From NCBI GenBank assembly GCA_000471925.1, contig CP006668.1, positions 2,480,001 through 2,544,000 of the forward strand: a stretch of 64,000 nucleotides of DNA, in the 5' to 3' direction. The first letter of the stretch is position 1. The number at the start of each line of letters is the position of its first letter. Positions 27,398-35,196 of this stretch are shown piece by piece. This DNA comes from Ralstonia pickettii DTP0602. GTDB taxonomy: Bacteria > Pseudomonadota > Gammaproteobacteria > Burkholderiales > Burkholderiaceae. The notes beneath the pieces were generated by a model, which was not told where the DNA came from, ran no database searches, and was given only the letters and a program-made list of their open reading frames with translations. Both the position numbers and the translations under genes were made by a program.

Positions 27398-27465
27398 GGC
27401 CGGAGTGGAGCCGCAAACACCGTGCCAGCGCCGGCATGACACCGTGGGCTCCCCGGCAAGTGTGG

Positions 27466-27810
27466 CTATTGACGCCACCGGCCGTGGCGCCAGCGCGCCA
27501 GCAATGCCGCCAGCAGCACCCCGGCCAGCAGTCCGGCCAGCGCCGCCACCACCACTGCCATCGACGGCGCATCGGCCTGCCGCGCGCCTGCCAGCGGGCC
27601 CAGCGCCTGCCAGTCCGCGGGCGTGATCTGCGTCATCGCCGCGGCGCCGTCCAGCCCGTAGACGCAGATCTCGCCGCCGGGCAGCTGGCAGAAGCGCTCG
27701 CGCGGGCAGCTCTTCAGGATCTGCTGCGGCGCGCCCTCGCCACAGCGGGCGCCGGCGCTGCGCAAGACCTGGATCGTGACTTCCGGATGCCGGGTGAGTT
27801 GCTCGGGCAT
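27466..27810 (-). CDS. Small single-pass membrane protein, unknown
   Basis: A 114-residue protein with a soluble N-terminal part containing four cysteines (GARCGEG, KSCPRERFCQLPGGEICVYG), suggesting disulphides or metal binding, and one C-terminal membrane helix (MAVVVAALAGLLAGVLLAAL) followed by Arg-rich residues. Tail-anchored topology with the Cys-rich part on the far side of the basic end is likely. A good GAGG site precedes ATG 27810. The pairing with clsB suggests a membrane-lipid role, but no family is recognised. Confidence 0.65.
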   Translation of the reverse strand: MPEQLTRHPEVTIQVLRSAGARCGEGAPQQILKSCPRERFCQLPGGEICVYGLDGAAAMTQITPADWQALGPLAGARQADAPSMAVVVAALAGLLAGVLLAALLARWRHGRWRQ

Positions 27811-27961
27811 GTCGGCCTCGCATCGGGGTGGCGATGGGATCCAGCGTAGTGCAACGGTACCGCGCGCGGCAGGTCGCCCGGCCGGCGCCAGCAGGCGCTT
27901 GTGCGCAGCACGACAATCGCCCCCGCCATCCCGCGGCAAATGCCCTACACTCGACTACACA

Positions 27962-27990
27962 CCCGGGCACGCCCACAAGGCACGCCCGGG
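27962..27990 (+). promoter_or_regulatory. Inverted repeat in the leader of the dehydrogenase operon
   Basis: Arms CCCGGGC (27962-27968) and GCCCGGG (27984-27990), extendable with two mismatches into ACGCC/GGCAC. It ends 34 bp before the E1alpha start, so it could be a leader hairpin or a regulator site. Confidence 0.35.
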
Positions 27991-28024
27991 ACCACAACAC
28001 GACACGCGCATCGAGAGACCTGCC

Positions 28025-29110
28025 ATGTCCACGGTTGCGAGCTTCGAGATCGGCTACACCCGTTATCTCGCCCCGCCAGGCGACACGTCTTCCCCCACTT
28101 CCCCTCCCCCACCCCTTGCCCGCGATCCTGACGCGCTGGTGACGCTGTACCAGGCGATGGTGCTGACGCGCCAGTTCGACCTGAAGGCGATCGCGCTGCA
28201 GCGCACCGGCAAGATCGGCACCTTTGCCTCGGCGCTGGGCCAGGAAGCCATCGGCGTGGGCGTGGCGCATGCGATGCGACCGGAGGACGTGCTGGTGCCG
28301 TCGTACCGCGACCACGCCGCACAGTTTGTGCGGGGCGTCACGATGACCGAGAGCCTGCTCTACTGGGGCGGCGACGAGCGCGGCAGCGGCTTTGCCGCAG
28401 CGCCGCATGACTTTGCCAACTGCGTGCCGATCGGCACCCAGGTATGCCACGCGGCCGGCGCCGCGTATGCGTTCCAGCTGCGCGGCGAGCCGCGCGTGGC
28501 GGTCTGCCTGCTGGGCGACGGCGGCACCTCCAAGGGCGACTTCTATGAAGGCATGAACATGGCCGGCGCGTGGCACGCGCCGCTGGTGATCGTGGTGAAC
28601 AACAACCAGTGGGCGATCTCGATGCCGCGCAGCAAGCAGACCGCGGCGCAGACGCTGGCGCAGAAGGCCATCGCGGCGGGCATCCCGGGCGAGCAGATCG
28701 ACGGCAACGACATCGTCGCGGTGCGCCACCGTGTCGGCGAGGCGATCGAACGCGCCCGCGCAGGCGGCGGGCCCGCACTGATCGAGGCCATCACCTATCG
28801 CCTGGGCGACCACACCACGGCCGACGACGCCTCGCGCTACCGCGACGAGGCCACCGTCAAGGCGCACTGGGAGGAAGAACCGTTGCTGCGGCTGCGCACC
28901 CACCTGCTGGCGCTGCAAGCGTGGGACGCCGCACGCGAAGAGGCACTGGTCAAGGCGTGCTCGCAGAAGGTCGCGCAGGCGGTGGAAGCCTACCTGGCGC
29001 TGCCGCCGCCGGACCCCGCGGCGATGTTCGACTGCCTGTACGCGACCATGCCGGCCGAACTGCAGGCGCAGCTGGAGACGGCACGGCGCTTCGCGGCGCC
29101 GCACGGATAG
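28025..29110 (+). CDS. pdhA: 2-oxoacid (pyruvate-type) dehydrogenase E1 component, alpha subunit
   Basis: A 361-residue thiamine-diphosphate enzyme subunit that decarboxylates a 2-oxoacid and passes the acyl group to lipoyl-E2. The ThDP motif starts at GDGGTSKGDFYEGMN and ends with VVNNNQWAIS; the phosphorylation-loop region YRLGDHTTADDASRYRD is also typical. The annotation as pyruvate-specific follows the closest subfamily by eye; branched-chain or acetoin specificity cannot be excluded. First gene of E1alpha-E1beta-E2; no E3 gene lies in the window, so lipoamide dehydrogenase must come from elsewhere. The N-terminal 35 residues are Pro-rich. Confidence 0.88.
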   Translation: MSTVASFEIGYTRYLAPPGDTSSPTSPPPPLARDPDALVTLYQAMVLTRQFDLKAIALQRTGKIGTFASALGQEAIGVGVAHAMRPEDVLVPSYRDHAAQFVRGVTMTESLLYWGGDERGSGFAAAPHDFANCVPIGTQVCHAAGAAYAFQLRGEPRVAVCLLGDGGTSKGDFYEGMNMAGAWHAPLVIVVNNNQWAISMPRSKQTAAQTLAQKAIAAGIPGEQIDGNDIVAVRHRVGEAIERARAGGGPALIEAITYRLGDHTTADDASRYRDEATVKAHWEEEPLLRLRTHLLALQAWDAAREEALVKACSQKVAQAVEAYLALPPPDPAAMFDCLYATMPAELQAQLETARRFAAPHG

Positions 29111-29165
29111 CGAGGCACTGCAGCGTACGGCCCGAACGATCCTCACGCGACATAGCGAGCGAACC

Positions 29166-30143
29166 ATGGCGGAAGTCAATCTGGTCGAAGCGGTCAACCT
29201 GGCGCTGGCCCACGCGCTGGCCAACGATCCCGACGTGCTGCTGCTGGGCGAGGACATCGGCGTCAACGGCGGCGTGTTCCGCGCCACCGTGGGCCTGCAG
29301 GCGCGCTTCGGCGCGGCGCGGGTCATGGACACGCCGCTGGCCGAAGGCGGCATCGTCGGCGCGGCCATCGGCATGGCGGCGATGGGGCTGAAGCCCGTGG
29401 CCGAGATCCAGTTCACCGGCTTTATCTATCCGACGGTCGACCACATCATCAACCATGCCGGGCGCATGCGGCACCGTACCCGCGGGCGCTTGTCCTGTCC
29501 GATGGTGGTGCGCTCGCCGTTCGGCGCCGGCATCCATGCGCCCGAGCATCATTCGGAGAGCCCGGAGGCGATGTTCGCGCATATGCCGGGCCTGCGCGTG
29601 GTCGTGCCGTCGTCCCCGGCGCGTGCTTACGGCCTGCTGCTGGCCGCCATCGCCGATCCCGACCCCGTCATCTTCCTGGAGCCCACGCGGCTGTACCGGC
29701 TGTTCCGCCAGGAGGTGGCCGACGACGGCGCGGCGCTGCCGCTGGACACCTGCTTCACGCTGCGCGAAGGCAACGACATCACGCTGGTGAGTTGGGGCGC
29801 GATGATGCAGGAAACGCTCGCCGCGGCCGACGAACTGGCCGCCGAAGGCGTGACCGCCACGGTGATCGACGTGGCCACGCTCAAGCCGCTGGACCTGCAG
29901 ACCATCCTGGATTCGGTGGCGCGCACCGGGCGCTGCGTGATCGTGCACGAGGCGCCCCGCACCGCCGGCTTTGGCGCCGAGATCGCTGCGGGGCTGGCCG
30001 ACGCGGGGCTCTATTCGCTGGCCGCGCCGGTGCAGCGCGTGACGGGCTTCGATACCGTGGTGCCGCTGGCGCGGCTGGAATATACCTACCTGCCCAGCGT
30101 CGCGCGCATCGTCGACGCGGCGCGCAAGGCCATGGCGGCATGA
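29166..30143 (+). CDS. pdhB: 2-oxoacid dehydrogenase E1 component, beta subunit
   Basis: A 325-residue partner of the alpha subunit; together they form an alpha2beta2 tetramer in the cytoplasm. The Transket_pyr domain shows LLLGEDIGVNGGVFRAT and DTPLAEGGIVGAAIGMA, and the C-terminal transketolase-like half has GNDITLVSWGAMM and VIDVATLKPLD. It follows E1alpha by 55 bp and precedes E2 by 35 bp. The length and motifs are complete. Confidence 0.92.
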   Translation: MAEVNLVEAVNLALAHALANDPDVLLLGEDIGVNGGVFRATVGLQARFGAARVMDTPLAEGGIVGAAIGMAAMGLKPVAEIQFTGFIYPTVDHIINHAGRMRHRTRGRLSCPMVVRSPFGAGIHAPEHHSESPEAMFAHMPGLRVVVPSSPARAYGLLLAAIADPDPVIFLEPTRLYRLFRQEVADDGAALPLDTCFTLREGNDITLVSWGAMMQETLAAADELAAEGVTATVIDVATLKPLDLQTILDSVARTGRCVIVHEAPRTAGFGAEIAAGLADAGLYSLAAPVQRVTGFDTVVPLARLEYTYLPSVARIVDAARKAMAA

Positions 30144-30178
30144 GCTGAATGATTGGCAAGGGTGGGCAAGGAGTGACG

Positions 30179-31297
30179 ATGAGAGTCTTCAAGCTGCCCG
30201 ACCTGGGCGAAGGCCTGCAAGAGGCCGAGATCGTGACCTGGCATGTCAAGGCAGGAGATACCGTGGCCGCGGACCAGCCGCTCCTGTCGGTGGAGACGGC
30301 CAAGGCCATCGTCGAGATCCCGTCGCCCTATGCGGGCACCATCGGCAAGCTGTTTGCGGAGCCGGGCGATATCGTGCACCTGGGCGCGCCGTTGGTGGCC
30401 TTCGAGGGCGCGGGCGAGGATGCCGATGCGGGCACGGTGGTGGGCTCGGTACAGGTCGGCACGCGCGTGGTCAATGAAGCCGGGCCGCCGGGTGCGGCGG
30501 CGCCCGTGGCCGGCATGGCGGCGCGCGTCAAGGCCGCGCCGGCGGTGCGCGTGCTGGCACGGCGCCTCGGCGTGGACCTGGCGATGGCGACCGCCTCCGG
30601 TCCCGAAGGCGTGATCACCGCCGACGACGTGGAGCGCGTGGCGGCCACACTGGCAGAACTCGGCGCGCCGGAAGTACTGCGGGGCGTGCGCCGCGCGATG
30701 GCGCAGAACATGGCGCGCGCGCAGAACGAAGTGGCCGCGGCCACGGTGATGGACGATGCCGATATCCATGCCTGGCAAGCCGGCGCCGATGTCACCATCC
30801 GGCTGGTGCGCGCGCTGGTTGCCGGCTGCCGCGCGGAGCCCGGACTCAATGCCTGGTACGAAGGCCAGACCGGGCGCCGCCATGTGCTGAAGAAGATCGA
30901 CGTCGGCATCGCCGCCGACCTGCCCGAAGGCCTGTTCGTGCCGGTGCTGCGCGACGTGGGCAACCGCGACCCGGGCGACCTGCGCAAGGGCCTGGATCGC
31001 ATGCGCACCGATATCCGCGCGCGCACCATCGCACCGGAGGAGATGCGCGGCAACACCATCACGCTGTCCAACTTCGGCATGATCGCGGGCCGCTATGCCG
31101 CACCGATCGTGGTGCCGCCTACGGTGGCGATCCTGGGGGCGGGCCGCGTGCGGGAAGAAGTGGTGGCGGCGAAAGGCGTGCCGGCCGTGCATCGGGTGAT
31201 GCCGCTCAGCCTGACCTTTGACCATCGGGTGGTGACCGGTGGCGAGGCGGCGCGGTTCCTGGCGGCGGTGATTGCGGACCTGGAGCTGGCGACGTAG
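30179..31297 (+). CDS. pdhC: Dihydrolipoamide acyltransferase E2 with a variant active-site motif
   Basis: A 372-residue E2. One N-terminal lipoyl domain (residues 1-76) carries the lipoylation lysine K42 in VETAKAIVE. A peripheral subunit-binding domain follows (VRVLARRLGVDLAMATASG), then the catalytic domain. The family motif HxxxDG, seen as HRVVDGA in most E2 proteins, reads DHRVVTGGEAARF here, so the Asp is Thr while the catalytic His remains. The catalytic domain is otherwise full length. Start ATG follows AAGGAG with 5-nt spacing. It closes the dehydrogenase operon. Confidence 0.9.
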   Translation: MRVFKLPDLGEGLQEAEIVTWHVKAGDTVAADQPLLSVETAKAIVEIPSPYAGTIGKLFAEPGDIVHLGAPLVAFEGAGEDADAGTVVGSVQVGTRVVNEAGPPGAAAPVAGMAARVKAAPAVRVLARRLGVDLAMATASGPEGVITADDVERVAATLAELGAPEVLRGVRRAMAQNMARAQNEVAAATVMDDADIHAWQAGADVTIRLVRALVAGCRAEPGLNAWYEGQTGRRHVLKKIDVGIAADLPEGLFVPVLRDVGNRDPGDLRKGLDRMRTDIRARTIAPEEMRGNTITLSNFGMIAGRYAAPIVVPPTVAILGAGRVREEVVAAKGVPAVHRVMPLSLTFDHRVVTGGEAARFLAAVIADLELAT

Positions 31298-31387
31298 CAG
31301 GACTTCGCAGGGACTCACAGTACGGGAGCGTCTGGAAAACGCTGCCACCCCTGGCGAACAGAGAAAACTGTCGGGCTTCGGAGCTGG

Positions 31388-31415
31388 TTGGCGCTGCAAA
31401 TACGCTGTATATAAT
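31388..31415 (+). promoter_or_regulatory. Sigma-70-like promoter of the RHH gene
   Basis: -35 TTGGCG (31388-31393), 16-nt spacer, perfect -10 TATAAT (31410-31415). Predicted start of transcription is about 45 nt before the ATG at 31468. Confidence 0.6.
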
Positions 31416-31467
31416 GCGATTCCAATTGCCGCCGCCGTCACCCAGCCGGGACCGCCTGACACCCCTC

Positions 31468-31662
31468 ATGGAATCCAAAACCGCCCGCCTCACCATCCTG
31501 ATCGATCCGGACAAGAAGAAGGCCTTCGAAACCCTGTGCGCCTCGCAGGACCTGACGCCCTCGCAGGTGGTGCGCCAGCTGATCCGCGACTACCTGGCGC
31601 AGCATGGCGTGGAATACGCCACCAAGGCACGACCGGCGGGCAATACCCGGCCGAAGAAGTAA
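31468..31662 (+). CDS. Ribbon-helix-helix (CopG/Arc-type) small DNA-binding protein
   Basis: A 64-residue protein: a beta strand (TARLTILIDPD), helix A (KKKAFETLCASQ), a turn and helix B (TPSQVVRQLIRDYLAQHG), the RHH fold used by CopG, Arc and antitoxins, which bind DNA as dimers. The Lys/Arg-rich tail may add DNA affinity. No toxin gene adjoins it: the next gene is the convergent SulP transporter 21 bp away. It has its own strong promoter, suggesting autoregulation. Confidence 0.78.
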   Translation: MESKTARLTILIDPDKKKAFETLCASQDLTPSQVVRQLIRDYLAQHGVEYATKARPAGNTRPKK

Positions 31663-31683
31663 GCCAGCGCAAGGCCTCGCCCA

Positions 31684-33360
31684 CTAGATTCCCGCATCTC
31701 CCGCCAGCACGCTGCAGCGCCTTGCCGCGTCCGCCAGCGAATCCGCGTAGTTCTCCTCGCCCAGCACCGCCATCACCCCCGCGCGCGCCAGTTTCTGCCG
31801 GACGCGCCCGTTGGCTTCGGCCAGCACCACCGCCACGCCACGCTTGCGCAGCGTGCCGATCACCGCTTCCAGCGTCTGCAAGCCGGTCATGTCCATGAAG
31901 GGCACGCGCCCCAACCTGATCAGCAGCACGCGTGGATCGGTATGCGTCTGCACCAGCGCGCGCTCGCAGGTCTCCACCGCGCCAAAGAAGAACGGGCCCT
32001 CGATCGAGTAGACCATCACGCCCGGCGACATCCGCATGGGCAGGCCGCCCTGGTCGCCACCGGCCGTGCCCAGTTCGCGCTCGATCTCCAGCGCATCCTG
32101 GTGCGCCACTTCCACCGAGGCCGACATGCGGCGCAGGAACTGCAGCATGGCCAGGATCACGCCGATATTGACCGCCACCACCAGGTCGGTCAGCACGGTC
32201 AGCGTGAAGGTGATCAGCAGGATGGCCACGTCGGCACGCGGCGCCCGGCGCACCATGCGCGCGAAGTGGCGCACCTCGCTCATGTTGTACGCCACCACGA
32301 ACAGGATCGCCGCGAGCGTGGGCAGCGGCACGCTCGCCGCCAGTGGCGCCAGGAACAGCAGCACCATCACCAGTGTCAGCGCATGGACCACGCCAGCCAG
32401 CGGGCTGTTGCCGCCGTTGCGGACATTGGTGGCCGTGCGCGCGATCGCGCCGGTGGCAGCAAACCCGCCAAAGAGCGGCGCCAGGATATTGGCGATGCCC
32501 TGGCCCACCAGCTCCTGGTTGGAATCGTGCCGCGTGCCGGCCATGCCGTCGGCCACCACCGCCGACAGCAGCGATTCGATCGCGCCCAGCATGGCGATGG
32601 TGAACGCGGGCCCGGCCAGCTCGATCACGCGCGCCAGCGTGACCTCCGGCAGGGTTGGCGCCGGCAGCCCGCGCGGCAGCCCGCCAAAGGCACTGCCGAT
32701 GGTGGCCACGCCGTCGAAGCCGAACAGCGCCTGCACCGCGGTCGCCACCACCAGCGCCACCAGCGGACCGGGGATGCGGTGCAGCCAGCGCACCCGCGGC
32801 GCGCCCACCACCAGCAGCAGGCTGCCGAGCGCCAGCGCGGTGGTGGCCGGATGCCACTGCGGCAGGGCCTGCAGCAGGTGCCAGAATTTTTCGTGGAAAT
32901 GCTCGCCAGCCACCGCAGGCAGGCCGAAGAAATCCCGCCACTGCCCGACGAAGATGATGACGCCGATGCCCGCGGTAAAGCCGACGATCACCGGCGCCGG
33001 GATAAACCGGATCACACTGCCCAGCCGCGTCAGGCCCATCGCCAGCAGGATCAGCCCGGCCATCAGCGTGGCGATCTGCAGGCCGTCGATGCCGTAGCGC
33101 GCGGTGATCGCGGACAGCACCACGATGAAGGCGCCTGTGGGGCCCGCAATCTGCAGCCGGCTGCCGCCGAACAGCGACACCGCCAGCCCGGCGACGATGG
33201 CCGTGTACAGGCCCTGCTCCGGCTTGGCCCCGGAAGCGATCGCGAACGCCATCGCCAGCGGCAGCGCCACCACCCCGACGATCACGCCCGAGACGAGGTT
33301 AGGCAGCCAGTTGCCGCGCCGGAACAGCCCGGCCAGCCATGCTTCGCGCAGCGCGATCAT
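31684..33360 (-). CDS. SulP-family anion transporter with STAS domain
   Basis: A 558-residue inner-membrane transporter of the SLC26/SulP family. About 11-12 hydrophobic segments are visible, with the family signature region GLYTAIVAGLAVSLFGGSRLQIAGPTGAF and TRTATNVRNGGNSPLAG-type loop (split by position, residues about 55-85 and 300-320). A cytoplasmic STAS domain follows (about 440-550; VLLIRLGRVPFMDMTGLQTLEAV). Substrates in the family are sulfate, bicarbonate or dicarboxylates and cannot be told apart here. ATG 33360 with AAAGGGA upstream is chosen over longer frames. Confidence 0.9.
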   Translation of the reverse strand: MIALREAWLAGLFRRGNWLPNLVSGVIVGVVALPLAMAFAIASGAKPEQGLYTAIVAGLAVSLFGGSRLQIAGPTGAFIVVLSAITARYGIDGLQIATLMAGLILLAMGLTRLGSVIRFIPAPVIVGFTAGIGVIIFVGQWRDFFGLPAVAGEHFHEKFWHLLQALPQWHPATTALALGSLLLVVGAPRVRWLHRIPGPLVALVVATAVQALFGFDGVATIGSAFGGLPRGLPAPTLPEVTLARVIELAGPAFTIAMLGAIESLLSAVVADGMAGTRHDSNQELVGQGIANILAPLFGGFAATGAIARTATNVRNGGNSPLAGVVHALTLVMVLLFLAPLAASVPLPTLAAILFVVAYNMSEVRHFARMVRRAPRADVAILLITFTLTVLTDLVVAVNIGVILAMLQFLRRMSASVEVAHQDALEIERELGTAGGDQGGLPMRMSPGVMVYSIEGPFFFGAVETCERALVQTHTDPRVLLIRLGRVPFMDMTGLQTLEAVIGTLRKRGVAVVLAEANGRVRQKLARAGVMAVLGEENYADSLADAARRCSVLAGDAGI

Positions 33361-33424
33361 GCGTAGATCCCTTTCAGTCGTGGGGTGGGCGTGAAGGAGT
33401 GCGGGTGCATCGGATGATAACAGT

Positions 33425-33443
33425 ATGTTAATTCCCATAACAT
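33425..33443. promoter_or_regulatory. Inverted repeat upstream of the SulP gene
   Basis: Perfect arms ATGTTA and TAACAT with a 7-nt spacer in the AT-rich part of the divergent region between sulP and the uspA-like gene, 65 bp before the sulP start; a candidate operator. Confidence 0.4.
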
Positions 33444-33635
33444 GCCGGCCCGGCACTTGCGGCTTGCGCCGCGGGGCGCAAGGACCTGGCATGAAGGCGT
33501 GCAAAAAGCGCGCCGGCACGCCCGCGTCACCCTGTCGCTATCAGCGCCCAATTCCTATACTGGATGGGCTCGCCCGGCAGTCCGGGGGACGGGCCAGGCG
33601 GAGGCGGTAAATTATTTCGCAATCGGAGGCCCACC

Positions 33636-34073
33636 ATGTTCAAGCACCTCCTTGTCCCCACCGACGGTTCGCCGCGCGCCGAAGCCATGGCGGCCCGCGC
33701 CATGACGTTTGCCAGCCGCATCGAGGCCCGCGTGACCGGCCTGCATGTGATTCCCGAGTACCACATCCTGACCTACCGGCTGACCAGCCTGCAGGACACC
33801 AAGGACACCTTCGCCGCCGAAGCCGCGCGCCACGCGGACACCTTTCTCGCCGCGCTCAGCCGCGCCGCGGGGCAGGCCGGCGTGCCCTGTGAAACCGTCA
33901 CCGCCACCGACGACCATCCCTGGCAGGCCATCATCCAGTGCGCGGAGCAGCGCGGCTGCGACCTGATCGTGATGTCCTCGCACGGCCGGCGCGGGTTGCA
34001 GGCACTGCTGATCGGCAGCGAAACGCAAAAGGTCCTGACACACAGCGCGATACCGGTACTGGTATTCCGCTAG
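33636..34073 (+). CDS. Universal stress protein (UspA family)
   Basis: A 145-residue cytoplasmic protein. It starts MFKHLLVPTDGSPRAEAMA and ends with the nucleotide-binding pattern MSSHGRRGLQALLIGSETQKVL followed by PVLVF, so it probably binds ATP. Such proteins support survival under stress. ATG follows GGAGG. It diverges from sulP and lies 77 bp before the peroxiredoxin gene, so the two stress genes may share a transcript. Confidence 0.93.
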   Translation: MFKHLLVPTDGSPRAEAMAARAMTFASRIEARVTGLHVIPEYHILTYRLTSLQDTKDTFAAEAARHADTFLAALSRAAGQAGVPCETVTATDDHPWQAIIQCAEQRGCDLIVMSSHGRRGLQALLIGSETQKVLTHSAIPVLVFR

Positions 34074-34150
34074 GCGCCAAGGCAACAGCGAGCGTCGCCG
34101 GCCGGCGACGCGCTTTTCCACCCCAATGCCAACTTGCAAGGAGCGCAACC

Positions 34151-34807
34151 ATGGCGATTAGACTGGGCGAACAAGCCCCCGACTTCACCGCCGACACCAC
34201 CGAGGGAAAGATCAATTTCCATGAGTGGATCGGCGACGGCTGGGCCATCCTGTTCTCGCATCCCAAGGACTTCACGCCGGTATGCACCACCGAACTGGGC
34301 TATATGGCCGGGCTCAAGCCCGAGTTCGACAAGCGCAATACCAAGATCATCGGCCTGAGCGTCGACCCGGTCAGCGACCACCAGCGCTGGGCCAAGGACA
34401 TCGAGGAAACGCAGGGCCATGCCGTCAACTACCCGATGATCGGCGATGCCGACCTGACCGTGGCCAAGCTCTACGACATGATCCACCCCGAGGCCAGCGG
34501 CAGCGGCCCGCGCACGGCGGTCGACAACGCGACCGTCCGCTCGGTGTTCCTCATCGGTCCGGACAAGAAGGTCAAGGCCATGCTGGTGTACCCGATGAGC
34601 GCCGGGCGCAATTTCGATGAAGTGCTGCGGCTGCTGGATTCGCTGCAGCTCAACGCCAAGCACACCGTGGCCACGCCGGTGAACTGGAAGCCGGGCGAGG
34701 ACGTCATCATTCCGACATCGGTTTCGGACGAAGATGCCAAGAAAAAATACCCGCAAGGCTTCAAGACCCTGAAGCCTTACCTGCGCACGGTGGAACAGCC
34801 CAAGTAA
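34151..34807 (+). CDS. 1-Cys peroxiredoxin (Prx6 type)
   Basis: A 218-residue peroxidase that reduces hydrogen peroxide and organic peroxides. The peroxidatic Cys is C45 in DFTPVCTTELG and it is the only cysteine in the protein, so a resolving Cys is absent and an external thiol is needed. The C-terminal dimer domain (VATPVNWKPGEDVIIP) is typical of the Prx6 group. A strong AAGGAG precedes the start, and a perfect hairpin follows 75 bp after the stop. Confidence 0.95.
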   Translation: MAIRLGEQAPDFTADTTEGKINFHEWIGDGWAILFSHPKDFTPVCTTELGYMAGLKPEFDKRNTKIIGLSVDPVSDHQRWAKDIEETQGHAVNYPMIGDADLTVAKLYDMIHPEASGSGPRTAVDNATVRSVFLIGPDKKVKAMLVYPMSAGRNFDEVLRLLDSLQLNAKHTVATPVNWKPGEDVIIPTSVSDEDAKKKYPQGFKTLKPYLRTVEQPK

Positions 34808-34882
34808 TCGGGGAGCCAGGAAAGGGAGAGCGAGCGACAGGGAGCGCAGCAAGAGCGTGGAGGTCACGCAAGACCGCAGGCA

Positions 34883-34913
34883 GGCGTCCCGGAGCAGTAC
34901 CGGCCGGGACGCC
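34883..34913 (+). terminator. Hairpin terminator after the peroxiredoxin gene
   Basis: Perfect 10-bp stem GGCGTCCCGG/CCGGGACGCC with an 11-nt loop; no T-run, but strong and correctly placed. Confidence 0.6.
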
Positions 34914-34932
34914 CTGACTTGTCCACAGCATC

Positions 34933-34953
34933 TATCCACAGGTTCAGTGGATA
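34933..34953. repeat. ATCCAC-N7-GTGGAT inverted repeat, copy 1
   Basis: TATCCAC (34933-34939), 7-nt spacer, GTGGATA (34947-34953), in the 389-bp gap between the peroxiredoxin gene and cheV, with a TTGTCCACA word just to the left (34919-34927). The same arms with the same 7-nt spacing recur at 52716-52734. The half-sites resemble DnaA boxes (TTATCCACA). Confidence 0.55.
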
Positions 34954-35100
34954 TCCCCCCTCTTGACAACCGCAAAGGGCGCGCCGGCGCTGGAACGCAC
35001 TGGAGTGCCCGTTTTATAGGCAACCTGTTTACGTACGGGAATGCTTGCGGCCGCTTGCATTTTGTGCCTATTGCTGCCTGCCGGGCCGGCAGCGAGGGCA

Positions 35101-35129
35101 GCAATAAAAATGGCGGCACGATGGCCGCC
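35101..35129 (-). terminator. Rho-independent terminator of cheV (minus strand)
   Basis: Read on the minus strand: stem GGCGGC (35129-35124), 6-nt loop, GCCGCC (35117-35112), followed by ATTTTTATTG. It lies 68 bp beyond the cheV stop codon. Confidence 0.8.
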
Positions 35130-35196
35130 GTTCGATGATTTTGTGACGATTCCAAGTCAAGGCCGCAATGACCGTCGGGAAACCGTCACCGAGTGC

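Noticed and set aside
26180..29416. A long minus-strand frame extending from clsB across the E1alpha gene
   Set aside because: Only the part below 27397 encodes clsB; the rest is an antisense shadow of the dehydrogenase and small membrane protein genes.
31468..31662. Antitoxin of a toxin-antitoxin pair
   Set aside because: The RHH protein has no adjoining small toxin gene on either side.
34919..34953. A replication origin based on DnaA-box-like words
   Set aside because: There is no dnaA, parAB, repA or dense cluster of boxes, and the region is not especially AT-rich; only a regulatory repeat is supported.
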